The notes beneath the pieces were generated by a model. That model saw only the letters and a list, made by a program, of their open reading frames with translations. It ran no database searches and had not been told where the DNA came from. Made by a program: the position numbers and the translations under genes. DNA of 64,000 bases from Arcticibacter eurypsychrophilus (GTDB taxonomy: Bacteria > Bacteroidota > Bacteroidia > Sphingobacteriales > Sphingobacteriaceae). Each line of letters starts with the position of its first letter. Positions within the stretch are counted from its first letter, which is position 1. Positions 56,390 to 64,000 of this stretch are shown in pieces. Location: positions 1-64,000 of the forward strand of contig NZ_MDFN01000007.1 of the NCBI RefSeq assembly GCF_001730525.1, read 5' to 3'.

Positions 56390-57787
56390 ATGCGTCATAT
56401 AATTTATTTATCTTTTTTAGTATTATCGGTTGTTGCTTCCTGCAACATAGAAAAAAAGGAAATGCGGGAAACGGGACCTTTAAAGGTTTCTGAAAATGGC
56501 AGGTATCTGTTGAAGGAAAATGGTGATCCTTTTTTCTGGCTAGGGGATACCGGTTGGCTTTTGTTTGGTAAGCTTAATCGCGAAGAGGCTGATAAATACC
56601 TGGAAGACCGGAGTAAAAAGGGGTTTAATGTGATCCAGGTAATGGTTTTACATGGTGTAGGGGTGATGAATTTCTATGGTGACTCTGCATTGATCAATCA
56701 TGATGTTTCAAAACCTAATGTCACTAAAGGAAATGCGATTGCTGATTCTACTCAATATGATTATTGGGATCATGTAGATTATATCGTTGATAAGGCTGCT
56801 GAAAAGGGCTTGTATATGGCACTTGTTCCTATTTGGGGATCTGATGTAAAAGGGGGTAATGTTTCAGTTGAACAAGCAGCCACCTATACTAAATTCTTAA
56901 CGGAACGCTATAAAAATCGTCCCAACGTCATCTGGATGAACGGTGGGGATATTAAAGGAAGTGATTCATTGGCGGTATGGCAGACCATAGGAAATGGATT
57001 GAGAAAGGGTGATCCAAATCATCTGATTACTTTTCATCCAAGGGGACGTACTTCTTCTACGGAATGGTTTCACAACGAGAAATGGCTGGATTTTAATATG
57101 TTTCAATCCGGTCACCGTCGTTATGATCAGGATACAACAGCAAAGGAGAAAAATCATTATGGAGAAGATAACTGGAAACATGTTCAGTATGATTATGCGT
57201 TAAAACCTGCAAAACCAACTATTGATGGTGAGCCGTCTTATGAAGGGATTCCTCAGGGATTGCATGATACTACAGAGGTGCGGTGGACAGATAGTGATGT
57301 GCGCAGGTATGGTTACTGGTCGGTTTTTGCAGGTGCTTTCGGGTATACCTACGGACAGAATTCAGTGATGCAGATGCATACTGCAAAAGATGTTGGCAGT
57401 GCGTATGGCTCTCACCAGCTATGGGATGATGCTATTAATGAACCGGGTGCCGGACAGATGGTACATCTGAAAACGTTGATGCTTTCAAAACCTTTCTTGG
57501 AACGGGTGCCTGATCAATCTATTCTTGCTGAAAATGGAGATAAGTATAACTACCAGGTAGCTACCAGAGGTGCGGAATATGCATTTATATATACCTATAA
57601 TGGCCGGAATATAAAGGTTCATATGGGCAAAATTGCCGGCGATAAGGTGAAAGCCAGCTGGTTTAATCCAAGAGATGGAAAAACTACAGCAATTGCTGAG
57701 TTTCCGAATACAGGTACCCATGAGTTTGATCCACCGGCAGACATTAAAAATGGTAATGACTGGGTATTGGTTTTAGAGAAAGCATAA
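56390..57787 (+). CDS. GH140-like apiosidase lipoprotein
   Basis: The product is 465 residues from the ATG at 56390; the upstream TTG at 56381 is not needed. The signal ends SVVASC, a lipobox. The barrel starts LKENGDPFFWLGDTGWLLFG, and the candidate catalytic residues are Asp near 187 in WMNGGDIKGS and Glu near 280 in TIDGEPSYEG, the positions expected for GH140. GH140 enzymes remove D-apiose-linked side chains from rhamnogalacturonan II. A small C-terminal beta-sandwich (FIYTYNGRNIKVHMGK onward) closes the protein. It lies 24 bp after the fusion gene. Confidence 0.88.
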   Translation: MRHIIYLSFLVLSVVASCNIEKKEMRETGPLKVSENGRYLLKENGDPFFWLGDTGWLLFGKLNREEADKYLEDRSKKGFNVIQVMVLHGVGVMNFYGDSALINHDVSKPNVTKGNAIADSTQYDYWDHVDYIVDKAAEKGLYMALVPIWGSDVKGGNVSVEQAATYTKFLTERYKNRPNVIWMNGGDIKGSDSLAVWQTIGNGLRKGDPNHLITFHPRGRTSSTEWFHNEKWLDFNMFQSGHRRYDQDTTAKEKNHYGEDNWKHVQYDYALKPAKPTIDGEPSYEGIPQGLHDTTEVRWTDSDVRRYGYWSVFAGAFGYTYGQNSVMQMHTAKDVGSAYGSHQLWDDAINEPGAGQMVHLKTLMLSKPFLERVPDQSILAENGDKYNYQVATRGAEYAFIYTYNGRNIKVHMGKIAGDKVKASWFNPRDGKTTAIAEFPNTGTHEFDPPADIKNGNDWVLVLEKA

Positions 57788-57796
57788 TCAATAGCT

Positions 57797-58702
57797 ATGA
57801 AGCGTTACCTGTTTATCCTGTTCTCTTTATTGCTTTTTGGTTCCTGCTCTGAAAGCGCGTACGTGTTTACCTCATTTCATGAGCCTGCAAATGAAGGTCT
57901 CCGGATGTTGTACAGCATGGACGGCTATAAATGGAATGACTTTAACCGGGTTTTTATGAAACCAGAGATAGGGGAACAGAAGATTATGCGCGATCCGTCT
58001 ATGGCTCAAGGTCCGGATGGAACTTTTCATCTGGTTTGGACAACGGGATGGAGGGGGACAAAGGGATTTGGTTATTCCAGTTCAAAGGATCTGATTCACT
58101 GGTCAGCACAACAATCTATTGAGGTGATGCAAAATGAACCTACAACGGTGAATGTATGGGCACCGGAAGTATTTTATGACGATGAAACGAGTCAGTTCAT
58201 CATCATCTGGGCTTCTACTATTCCTTTTCGTTATCCAAAAGGAGAGGAGGAAGAGAACAATAATCACCGGATGTATTATGTGACTACGAAAGACTTTAAG
58301 GTGTTTTCGGATAAAAAGTTATTTATGGATCCGGGCTTTAGTGTGATCGATGCGGTTATTGTGAAGATTAATAAAGGGAAATATGCCCTGGTTTTAAAAG
58401 ATAATACGCGTAAGAACCGTAATATGAAAATCGCTTTTTCTGATCATGCTATTGGGCCTTATACTAATGTAAGTGCTGCATTTACAGATAACCTCACGGA
58501 AGGTCCCAGTGTGGTCAAGGTTAAGCACAAATGGCTGGTCTACTATGATGCCTATGGGGAGAAGAAATATCTGGCTAAGGCAACAACTGATTTTAAATCT
58601 TTTCAGGATGTGCGTGTTGAAGTTCAATTACCTGAAGGACATAAACATGGAACCATAGTAAAGGTTCCTAAAAAGCTGATTCGGAATATTTTAAATAAAT
58701 AA
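57797..58702 (+). CDS. GH43-like five-bladed beta-propeller lipoprotein
   Basis: The product is 301 residues with lipobox LFGSC. Family landmarks are the first acidic residue in KIMRDPSMAQGPDGTFHLVW (about 62-81), the second in NVWAPEVFYDDETSQF (the WAPE motif) and the third near VIDAVIVKI. The domain is short for GH43, without an accessory sandwich. It would act as an exo-hydrolase on arabinose- or galactose-type side chains at the cell surface or in the periplasm. Spacing to GH140 is 9 bp. Confidence 0.8.
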   Translation: MKRYLFILFSLLLFGSCSESAYVFTSFHEPANEGLRMLYSMDGYKWNDFNRVFMKPEIGEQKIMRDPSMAQGPDGTFHLVWTTGWRGTKGFGYSSSKDLIHWSAQQSIEVMQNEPTTVNVWAPEVFYDDETSQFIIIWASTIPFRYPKGEEEENNNHRMYYVTTKDFKVFSDKKLFMDPGFSVIDAVIVKINKGKYALVLKDNTRKNRNMKIAFSDHAIGPYTNVSAAFTDNLTEGPSVVKVKHKWLVYYDAYGEKKYLAKATTDFKSFQDVRVEVQLPEGHKHGTIVKVPKKLIRNILNK

Positions 58703-58753
58703 TGCTATTAAGATTACCAGGGCAAAGTTTTTTGTCCTTTATTGAATTTTGTT

Positions 58754-60613
58754 ATGAATAGGGTGCCAAGAAATTATAAAACTGCTTTAGCTGCATTCGT
58801 TGTGGTTTTAACTGCCGGAGTATCTTCAGCAATTGCGCAGGATACAGTACGGTATACAGGAACGACGCTTTCAAATGTGGATTATCATCATGGTCAGTTG
58901 AGTCCGGCGATGGGAGTTCATAATATTCAGATATTACGGGCTAACCGGGAGCAGCCTGATGAGTCAAACGGGAATGGCTGGACGTATAATCATGCTCCAA
59001 TGATTGCTTACTGGAACAATACTTTTTATCTGCATTATCTGAGTAATCCAGTTGGGGAACATGTTCCACCGGGTCAGACTTTATTGAAGACCTCTAAAGA
59101 TGGGTATAGCTGGACCAAACCAGTCATTTTGTTTCCGCCGTATAAAGTTCCTGATGGTTTTAAGAAAGAAGGAAGAGAAGGAGTTTCGAAAAATCTAATG
59201 GCAGTGATGCACCAGCGGATGGGGTTTTTTGTTTCAAAGAAACAACGCTTGCTTACTTTGGCCTATTATGGGGTTGCAATGGATGCTAAAGATGATCCTA
59301 ATGATGGAAAAGGTATTGGCAGGGCAGTAAGGGAGATTCATAAGGATGGAAGTTTTGGTCCGATTTACTTTATCCGCAATAATTCGAGCTGGGATCAGAA
59401 GAAATCTACTTACCCTTTCTACACAAAAAGTAAGGATAAGGGCTTTGTTGCGGCTTGTAATGAGTTGTTAGCTAATCCATTAATGATGCAGCAGTGGGTG
59501 GAAGAGGCAGATAGGAATGATGCACTTATTCCGATCAAGAAGGCCTATAAGGCTTTTAGTTATTACCATTTGCCGGATGGACGTGTAGTTGGTTTATGGA
59601 AACATGCATTAACAACCACTATAACAGAAGGTAAGCCATGGCCTCAAAGTGCATCGAGAGCACCCGGCTTTGTGAATAGTAATGCAAAGATCTGGGGACA
59701 GCGTACCTCTGATGGAAAATATGCCACTGTATATAATCCTTCGGAATACCGTTGGCCACTTGCACTTTCAGTGAGTACAAATGGATTGGAGTATACTAAT
59801 CTTTTGCTTGTAAATGGGGAGGTTTCGCCCATGCGTTACGGAGGGAATTATAAATCTTATGGTCCTCAATATATAAGAGGAATACTGGAAGGTAACGGAG
59901 TTCCTCCTGATCATAATATGTGGTTGGCCTACAGTATGAATAAAGAAGATATCTGGGTTTGTAAAATTCCTGTTCCTATCGTGGACAAAGCGCCTCAACA
60001 GGCAAATGATATCTTTAACAACCTTCCTGATCAAAAGGAGCTGGTTTTATGGAACACATTCAGTCCTTTGTGGGCTCCAGTACAGGTGCAAAAAGAGGCA
60101 GATGGAGTTAAATACCTTTTGTTGAAAGATAAGGACCCTTACGATTATGCCAAGGCAGAAAGAATGATTCCTGCGACTAAAAAGTTGTTGGCAGAGTTTG
60201 ATATTACAGCTGGACAGAATAGTTATGGACGTTTGGATGTTGAGTTTCAGGACAAAAAGGGTACTCCATTTGCAAGACTTACCTTTGATTCGACAGGACA
60301 AGCAATTTTCAAAGCAGGTGCGCGGGATAAGGGTATCATGAAGTATGAGGCTGGTAAAAAGTATACATTTCAGGTTACGTTGAACACAGAGAACAGGGCA
60401 TGTACCATAAACGTGAATGGCAAGGATGTCGTAAATGGGATTGCATTTTCGCCAGTTGCAGTGATTGAAAGGGTTGTTTTTCGTACAGGTGGAGTGCGTC
60501 GTTTTCCTGATATTGATACTCCTGCAGACCAGACTTACGATTTACCGCAGGCTGGAATACCTGTTACAGAAGCGAAATATCAGATTAGCTTCTTAAAAAC
60601 TAAAGCCTTATGA
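58754..60613 (+). CDS. Secreted beta-propeller hydrolase, possibly GH143-like
   Basis: The product is 619 residues from the ATG at 58754 (in-frame TTG at 58742 upstream). The signal peptide ends VSSAIAQ. Blades carry NGWTYNHAPMIAYWNNTFYL, LLKTSKDGYSWTKPVILFPP and YHLPDGRVVGLWKHAL, and the C-terminal 170 residues form a concanavalin-like sandwich (FDITAGQNSYGRLDVEFQDK). The plan resembles sialidase-type propellers and the GH143 hydrolases that release Dha from rhamnogalacturonan II, which would suit the aldolase in this locus. The fold is likely; the GH143 label is tentative. It overlaps the next gene by 4 bp. Confidence 0.6.
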   Translation: MNRVPRNYKTALAAFVVVLTAGVSSAIAQDTVRYTGTTLSNVDYHHGQLSPAMGVHNIQILRANREQPDESNGNGWTYNHAPMIAYWNNTFYLHYLSNPVGEHVPPGQTLLKTSKDGYSWTKPVILFPPYKVPDGFKKEGREGVSKNLMAVMHQRMGFFVSKKQRLLTLAYYGVAMDAKDDPNDGKGIGRAVREIHKDGSFGPIYFIRNNSSWDQKKSTYPFYTKSKDKGFVAACNELLANPLMMQQWVEEADRNDALIPIKKAYKAFSYYHLPDGRVVGLWKHALTTTITEGKPWPQSASRAPGFVNSNAKIWGQRTSDGKYATVYNPSEYRWPLALSVSTNGLEYTNLLLVNGEVSPMRYGGNYKSYGPQYIRGILEGNGVPPDHNMWLAYSMNKEDIWVCKIPVPIVDKAPQQANDIFNNLPDQKELVLWNTFSPLWAPVQVQKEADGVKYLLLKDKDPYDYAKAERMIPATKKLLAEFDITAGQNSYGRLDVEFQDKKGTPFARLTFDSTGQAIFKAGARDKGIMKYEAGKKYTFQVTLNTENRACTINVNGKDVVNGIAFSPVAVIERVVFRTGGVRRFPDIDTPADQTYDLPQAGIPVTEAKYQISFLKTKAL

Positions 60614-62037
60614 GATTAAAATATATAGCTCTTGCTGTGTTGATGACTGGCTTCAGCCAATTGAAAGCTGAAGTGGTATTACCAAGTGTGTTGGGCCACA
60701 GTATGATTCTTCAGCGGGAACAACCTGTTCCGGTATGGGGAACGGCGGCAGCGGGAGAGATGATTCGTATTCAGTTTGCCCAACAGGTTAAAGAAACACA
60801 GACTGATGGCAATGGGAAATGGAAAGTACTTCTTGATCCGATGGAAGCATCAGCTCAGCCTCAGGATTTAACTATTGCGGGTACGAATACGATTGTATTG
60901 AAAAATATTCTGATAGGGGAAGTTTGGCTATGTTCAGGACAATCCAATATGGAATATGCCATGAGGAAGAACAGTAAATTAACGAAGCCTTATAGTGGTG
61001 TGAATCCGGTTGATGAATTGGAGTATGCAGATAATGATCAGATCAGGATTTTCCTGGTAAATAGAAAAGAGTTAATTAAACCTCAAGCTGATCATGGGGG
61101 CTGGAATGTGGCCAGTGGTTCAGCTTTACGATCTTTTTCAGCAGCAGGGTATTTCTTTGCAAAGGAGTTAAATAAACGATTGCAGGTTCCGGTAGGTATG
61201 ATTTCATCTGCTATACCTGGGAGCAGGATAGAGCCATGGATGCCTTTGGCTGTTGCGCCTACATTGGATGGCGAACCAGGAAAGTTTTATACGCCTATGA
61301 TAGAGCCCTTACTGCCTTTTGCGGTGAAAGGTTTTTTATGGTATCAGGGTGAAACGAGCGTTTTTTTAAATGATTCCAGTCAGTATACCGCGAAAATGAA
61401 GTTATTGATTGATAGTTGGAGGAAGGCATGGAATTCTCCTGATTTGCCCTTTTACTATGTACAACTTGCTCCTTTTTATTATTCAAAAAGTGGTGGGGAG
61501 ATTAAGCTGAACAGAGAGTCGTTGCCTAAAATGTGGGAAGCGCAGGAACAGGCGCTATCTATTCCGCATACAGGGATGATGGTGAGTACGGATTTGGTTT
61601 CCGATCTGAATGGTATACATCCAGGATTTAAATGGGAAATCGGCAGACGTCTTGCTTTGCTTGCGTTGCGAGATACTTATCATGTAAAGGTAGTGGCAAA
61701 TGGCCCGGTTTATCAAGGCATGAAGCAGGTTGCTAATAAAATGCAGCTTTCATTTAAGTCTGTAGGAGCGGGACTTTACAGTAAAGACGGTCAAAAGTTA
61801 AGATGTTTTACTATTGCAGGTGCTGATGGCAAGTTTGTTCCGGCAGATGCTGTGATTAAAAACAATAAAGTTTTGGTATCGGCTTCTTCGGTTAAGAAAC
61901 CTGTTGCGGTACGGTTTGCCTGGACTGAGGATTCGCAGTCCAATTTCTTTAACCGGGATGGCTTACCAGCTGCACCATTCCGGACGGACAGACCGGCTTT
62001 TTTAAAGTCCAATCAAGATTTATACACGATAAAATAG
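60610..62037 (+). CDS. Sialate-O-acetylesterase-like SGNH hydrolase
   Basis: The product is 475 residues with a signal peptide ending LKAE. The catalytic Ser is in WLCSGQSNMEYAM (near 111), the oxyanion Gly/Asn residues follow, and His lies in LNGIHPGFKWEIG (near 338). The domain is interrupted and followed by beta-sandwich parts, as usual for the SASA group. In pectin loci such enzymes remove acetyl groups from sugars so that glycosidases can act. Its start ATGA overlaps the previous stop, which indicates translational coupling. Confidence 0.9.
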   Translation: MRLKYIALAVLMTGFSQLKAEVVLPSVLGHSMILQREQPVPVWGTAAAGEMIRIQFAQQVKETQTDGNGKWKVLLDPMEASAQPQDLTIAGTNTIVLKNILIGEVWLCSGQSNMEYAMRKNSKLTKPYSGVNPVDELEYADNDQIRIFLVNRKELIKPQADHGGWNVASGSALRSFSAAGYFFAKELNKRLQVPVGMISSAIPGSRIEPWMPLAVAPTLDGEPGKFYTPMIEPLLPFAVKGFLWYQGETSVFLNDSSQYTAKMKLLIDSWRKAWNSPDLPFYYVQLAPFYYSKSGGEIKLNRESLPKMWEAQEQALSIPHTGMMVSTDLVSDLNGIHPGFKWEIGRRLALLALRDTYHVKVVANGPVYQGMKQVANKMQLSFKSVGAGLYSKDGQKLRCFTIAGADGKFVPADAVIKNNKVLVSASSVKKPVAVRFAWTEDSQSNFFNRDGLPAAPFRTDRPAFLKSNQDLYTIK

Positions 62038-62038
62038 A

Positions 62039-64000
62039 ATGAAATTGATTCGTACGCACATTATATTAGTTTGCCTTTTTCTATACGCAGGCATTACCCT
62101 TCAGGCACAGGAGACGCAGCAGCTTTTTCTTTCCGGTACGGGGAGTGATCATACTGTAAATTGGCAATTCTATGTTACCGGAGGAATGCAAGCAGGCAAG
62201 TGGGCCAGCATTGCTGTTCCATCCAACTGGGAACTGCAGGGATTTGGTAAATACGACTACGGATTTTCAAAAGATAGCTTGCGGGGAAAGGAACAAGGTC
62301 TGTATAAATATACGTTTCGGGTTGCTGATCAGTGGAAAGGTAAGAAGGTGAATATTGTGTTTGAAGGATCCATGACGGATACGGAAGTAAAGGTAAATGG
62401 TAAATTGGCCGGACCAATTCATCAGGGATCGTTTTATTCATTTAAGTATGATGTTTCCAAACTGGTTAAATATGGTGCTGATAATGTGCTGGAAGTTAAG
62501 GTTTCGAAGCATTCTGCAAATAAGTCAGTTAACTCAGCAGAGCGTGAAGCTGATTTCTGGCTCTTTGGTGGAATCTTTCGTCCGGTATTTTTAGAAGCGT
62601 TACCACAGAATCGTATAGAGAGGGTGTCTATTGACGCTCAGGCAGATGGAACTTTTAAAGCGCTTGTTCGCACTATGGGGAATGCGGATCATTTAGAGGT
62701 TTCTCTGTTTACTGCTGATGGTCGTTCTTTTGGTGAGGCAGTTAAAGATCGCTTGAATAAGAAAAATGGTTCTGTGCTATTAAATGGAGCTTTTAAATCT
62801 CCGGATTTATGGTCTTCAGAATTCCCTAACCTATATAAAGCGGTGTTTACGCTGTATCAAAAGGGTAAAATTGTACATACGGTGTCTCAGAAGTTTGGTT
62901 TTCGTACCGTTGTTGTCAAACTAAGGGATGGGATGTACGTGAACGGGGCTAAGATTAAGTTTAAAGGGGTGAACCGGCATTCTTTCTCGCCTGAGTCAGG
63001 ACGTACAACCAATAAAGATTTAAGTATTAGTGATGTGCTTCTCATGAAGGAGATGAATATGAATGCGGTCAGGATGTCTCATTATCCTCCGGATGGTCAT
63101 TTCCTGGATGTATGCGATTCGTTAGGACTGTATGTGATGGATGAACTGGCTGGCTGGCACGGTACTTATGATACACCTACAGGTTCAAAATTGCTAGAGG
63201 AAATGATTGTTCATGATGAGAATCATCCTTCCATCGTGTTTTGGGCGAATGGTAATGAAGGGGGACATAATTTGGATCTCGATACATTATTCAGACAGTT
63301 TGATTTTCAAAAAAGACCTATTATTCATCCTTGGCAGCTGTTTGATGGTTTTGAAACGCAGCATTACAGGGAATATGATTACGGAATCGGTAATTATATG
63401 CATGGGCATGAGATTGTGATGCCTACAGAATTTCTACATGGAATGTATGATGGGGGACATGGCGCAGGTCTGGAGGACTATTGGAGAGAAATGTGGCGGA
63501 ATCCTTTATCTGCAGGTGGATTTTTATGGGACTTTGCTGATCAGGGTGTTGTACGGACGGATAAAAATGATAGTATTGATACGGACGGTAATCATGCTTC
63601 GGATGGTATTGTTGGTCCGCATCATGAAAAAGAAGGTAGCTTCTTTGCGATAAAAGAAATTTGGAGTCCTGTATATATCGAACACAGGGAAATAGCAGCT
63701 GGCTTTGATGGCACGTTTCAAGTGGAAAACCGCTATTCATTTGCCAATTTAAATCAGGTTGGGTTTACATGGAAACTGACTAAACTAAAGGGTCTCCAGG
63801 TTTTGGAAGACAAATCAGTTACTGGTATCTCTGTATCTCCAGATTTGAAACCGCTGGAAAAGGGAAGTATTCAGGTTCCTCTGCCTGCAGACTGGAAAGA
63901 GTATGACGTTTTATATGTTACAGCAACCGGATTAGATAAAAAAGAAATTTTTACATGGAGCTTTCCAATTACTCGTCCTGCTCAAACTGCCCTGAAGATG
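62039..64000 (+). CDS. GH2 beta-glycosidase (partial, runs off the window)
   Basis: The frame is open for 654 codons from the ATG at 62039 to the last base. A signal peptide ends GITLQAQ. The sugar-binding sandwich starts NWQFYVTGGMQAGKWASIAV, and the barrel has acid/base Glu near 406 in WANGNEGGHN and nucleophile Glu near 463 in MPTEFLHGMYD. SAGGFLWDFADQGVV is the usual loop after the nucleophile. It is the second GH2 in the locus and differs in length and loops from the first. It follows the esterase after 1 bp, so the operon continues beyond the window. Confidence 0.92.
   Translation, partial: MKLIRTHIILVCLFLYAGITLQAQETQQLFLSGTGSDHTVNWQFYVTGGMQAGKWASIAVPSNWELQGFGKYDYGFSKDSLRGKEQGLYKYTFRVADQWKGKKVNIVFEGSMTDTEVKVNGKLAGPIHQGSFYSFKYDVSKLVKYGADNVLEVKVSKHSANKSVNSAEREADFWLFGGIFRPVFLEALPQNRIERVSIDAQADGTFKALVRTMGNADHLEVSLFTADGRSFGEAVKDRLNKKNGSVLLNGAFKSPDLWSSEFPNLYKAVFTLYQKGKIVHTVSQKFGFRTVVVKLRDGMYVNGAKIKFKGVNRHSFSPESGRTTNKDLSISDVLLMKEMNMNAVRMSHYPPDGHFLDVCDSLGLYVMDELAGWHGTYDTPTGSKLLEEMIVHDENHPSIVFWANGNEGGHNLDLDTLFRQFDFQKRPIIHPWQLFDGFETQHYREYDYGIGNYMHGHEIVMPTEFLHGMYDGGHGAGLEDYWREMWRNPLSAGGFLWDFADQGVVRTDKNDSIDTDGNHASDGIVGPHHEKEGSFFAIKEIWSPVYIEHREIAAGFDGTFQVENRYSFANLNQVGFTWKLTKLKGLQVLEDKSVTGISVSPDLKPLEKGSIQVPLPADWKEYDVLYVTATGLDKKEIFTWSFPITRPAQTALKM

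Overview
The window looks like a chromosomal segment of a Bacteroidota soil or plant-associated bacterium of the Sphingobacteriaceae type (Pedobacter-like). The evidence is a SusC/SusD pair, Bacteroidota -7 promoter elements (TAnnTTTG), the near absence of Shine-Dalgarno sequences, many secreted CAZymes and AT-rich spacers. These assignments come from reading the sequence only; no database search was run.

The left part (1-16.1 kb) is a mosaic of short housekeeping and stress genes. It holds a membrane-anchored AraC regulator, a serine beta-lactamase-like hydrolase, an HxlR regulator divergent from a quinone-reductase-like flavoprotein, an HD hydrolase, a thioredoxin-reductase-like flavoprotein divergent from a Fur-family regulator, an acyltransferase, an NmrA-like reductase with an AraC regulator, a GNAT/PhzF pair, an HtrA protease and a GAF histidine kinase. 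Several gene remnants lie between them: a DUF3072 gene broken by one stop codon, an MFS transporter tail and two unrecognised fragments. From 16.3 to 19.1 kb lie a PL1 pectate lyase and an oligogalacturonate-lyase-like beta-propeller. They are closed by a bidirectional terminator and two tRNA-Leu genes on the minus strand.

From 19.7 kb to the right edge there is a large pectin-directed polysaccharide utilisation locus. In order it carries GH3, GH97, an orphan 177-residue protein, a GH67/GH20-like hydrolase, an MGH1-like (alpha/alpha)6 hydrolase, GH28, GH95, GH2 with malectin, an SSS symporter, a DapA/NanA-type aldolase, a minus-strand AraC regulator, an L-fucose-isomerase-like protein, DUF3826, SusC, SusD, PL1, a VapBC-like toxin-antitoxin insertion, a beta-helix/DUF6298-like fusion, GH140, GH43-like, a GH143-like propeller, a sialate-O-acetylesterase-like SGNH esterase and a second GH2 cut by the window edge. 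GH140, GH95, GH2, GH28, PL1, an esterase and a keto-deoxy-acid aldolase together suggest rhamnogalacturonan II or another complex pectin. In this model SusC/D import fragments released by the surface enzymes, periplasmic exo-enzymes take them apart, and the symporter, aldolase and isomerase feed the products into metabolism.

The most striking observation is a shared control element. Six transcription units of this locus (starting near 25.3, 37.9, 41.6, 44.3, 50.1 and 53.2 kb) each carry two 14-bp direct repeats, close to GAnAAnATnnTAYA, with a 21-bp period. In every case the -7 element ends exactly 64 bp downstream of the first base of the box, and none has a TTG at -33. This is the geometry expected for an AraC-type activator, and one AraC regulator is encoded inside the locus, beside one of the six sites. 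No hybrid two-component regulator or sigma/anti-sigma pair is visible in the window.
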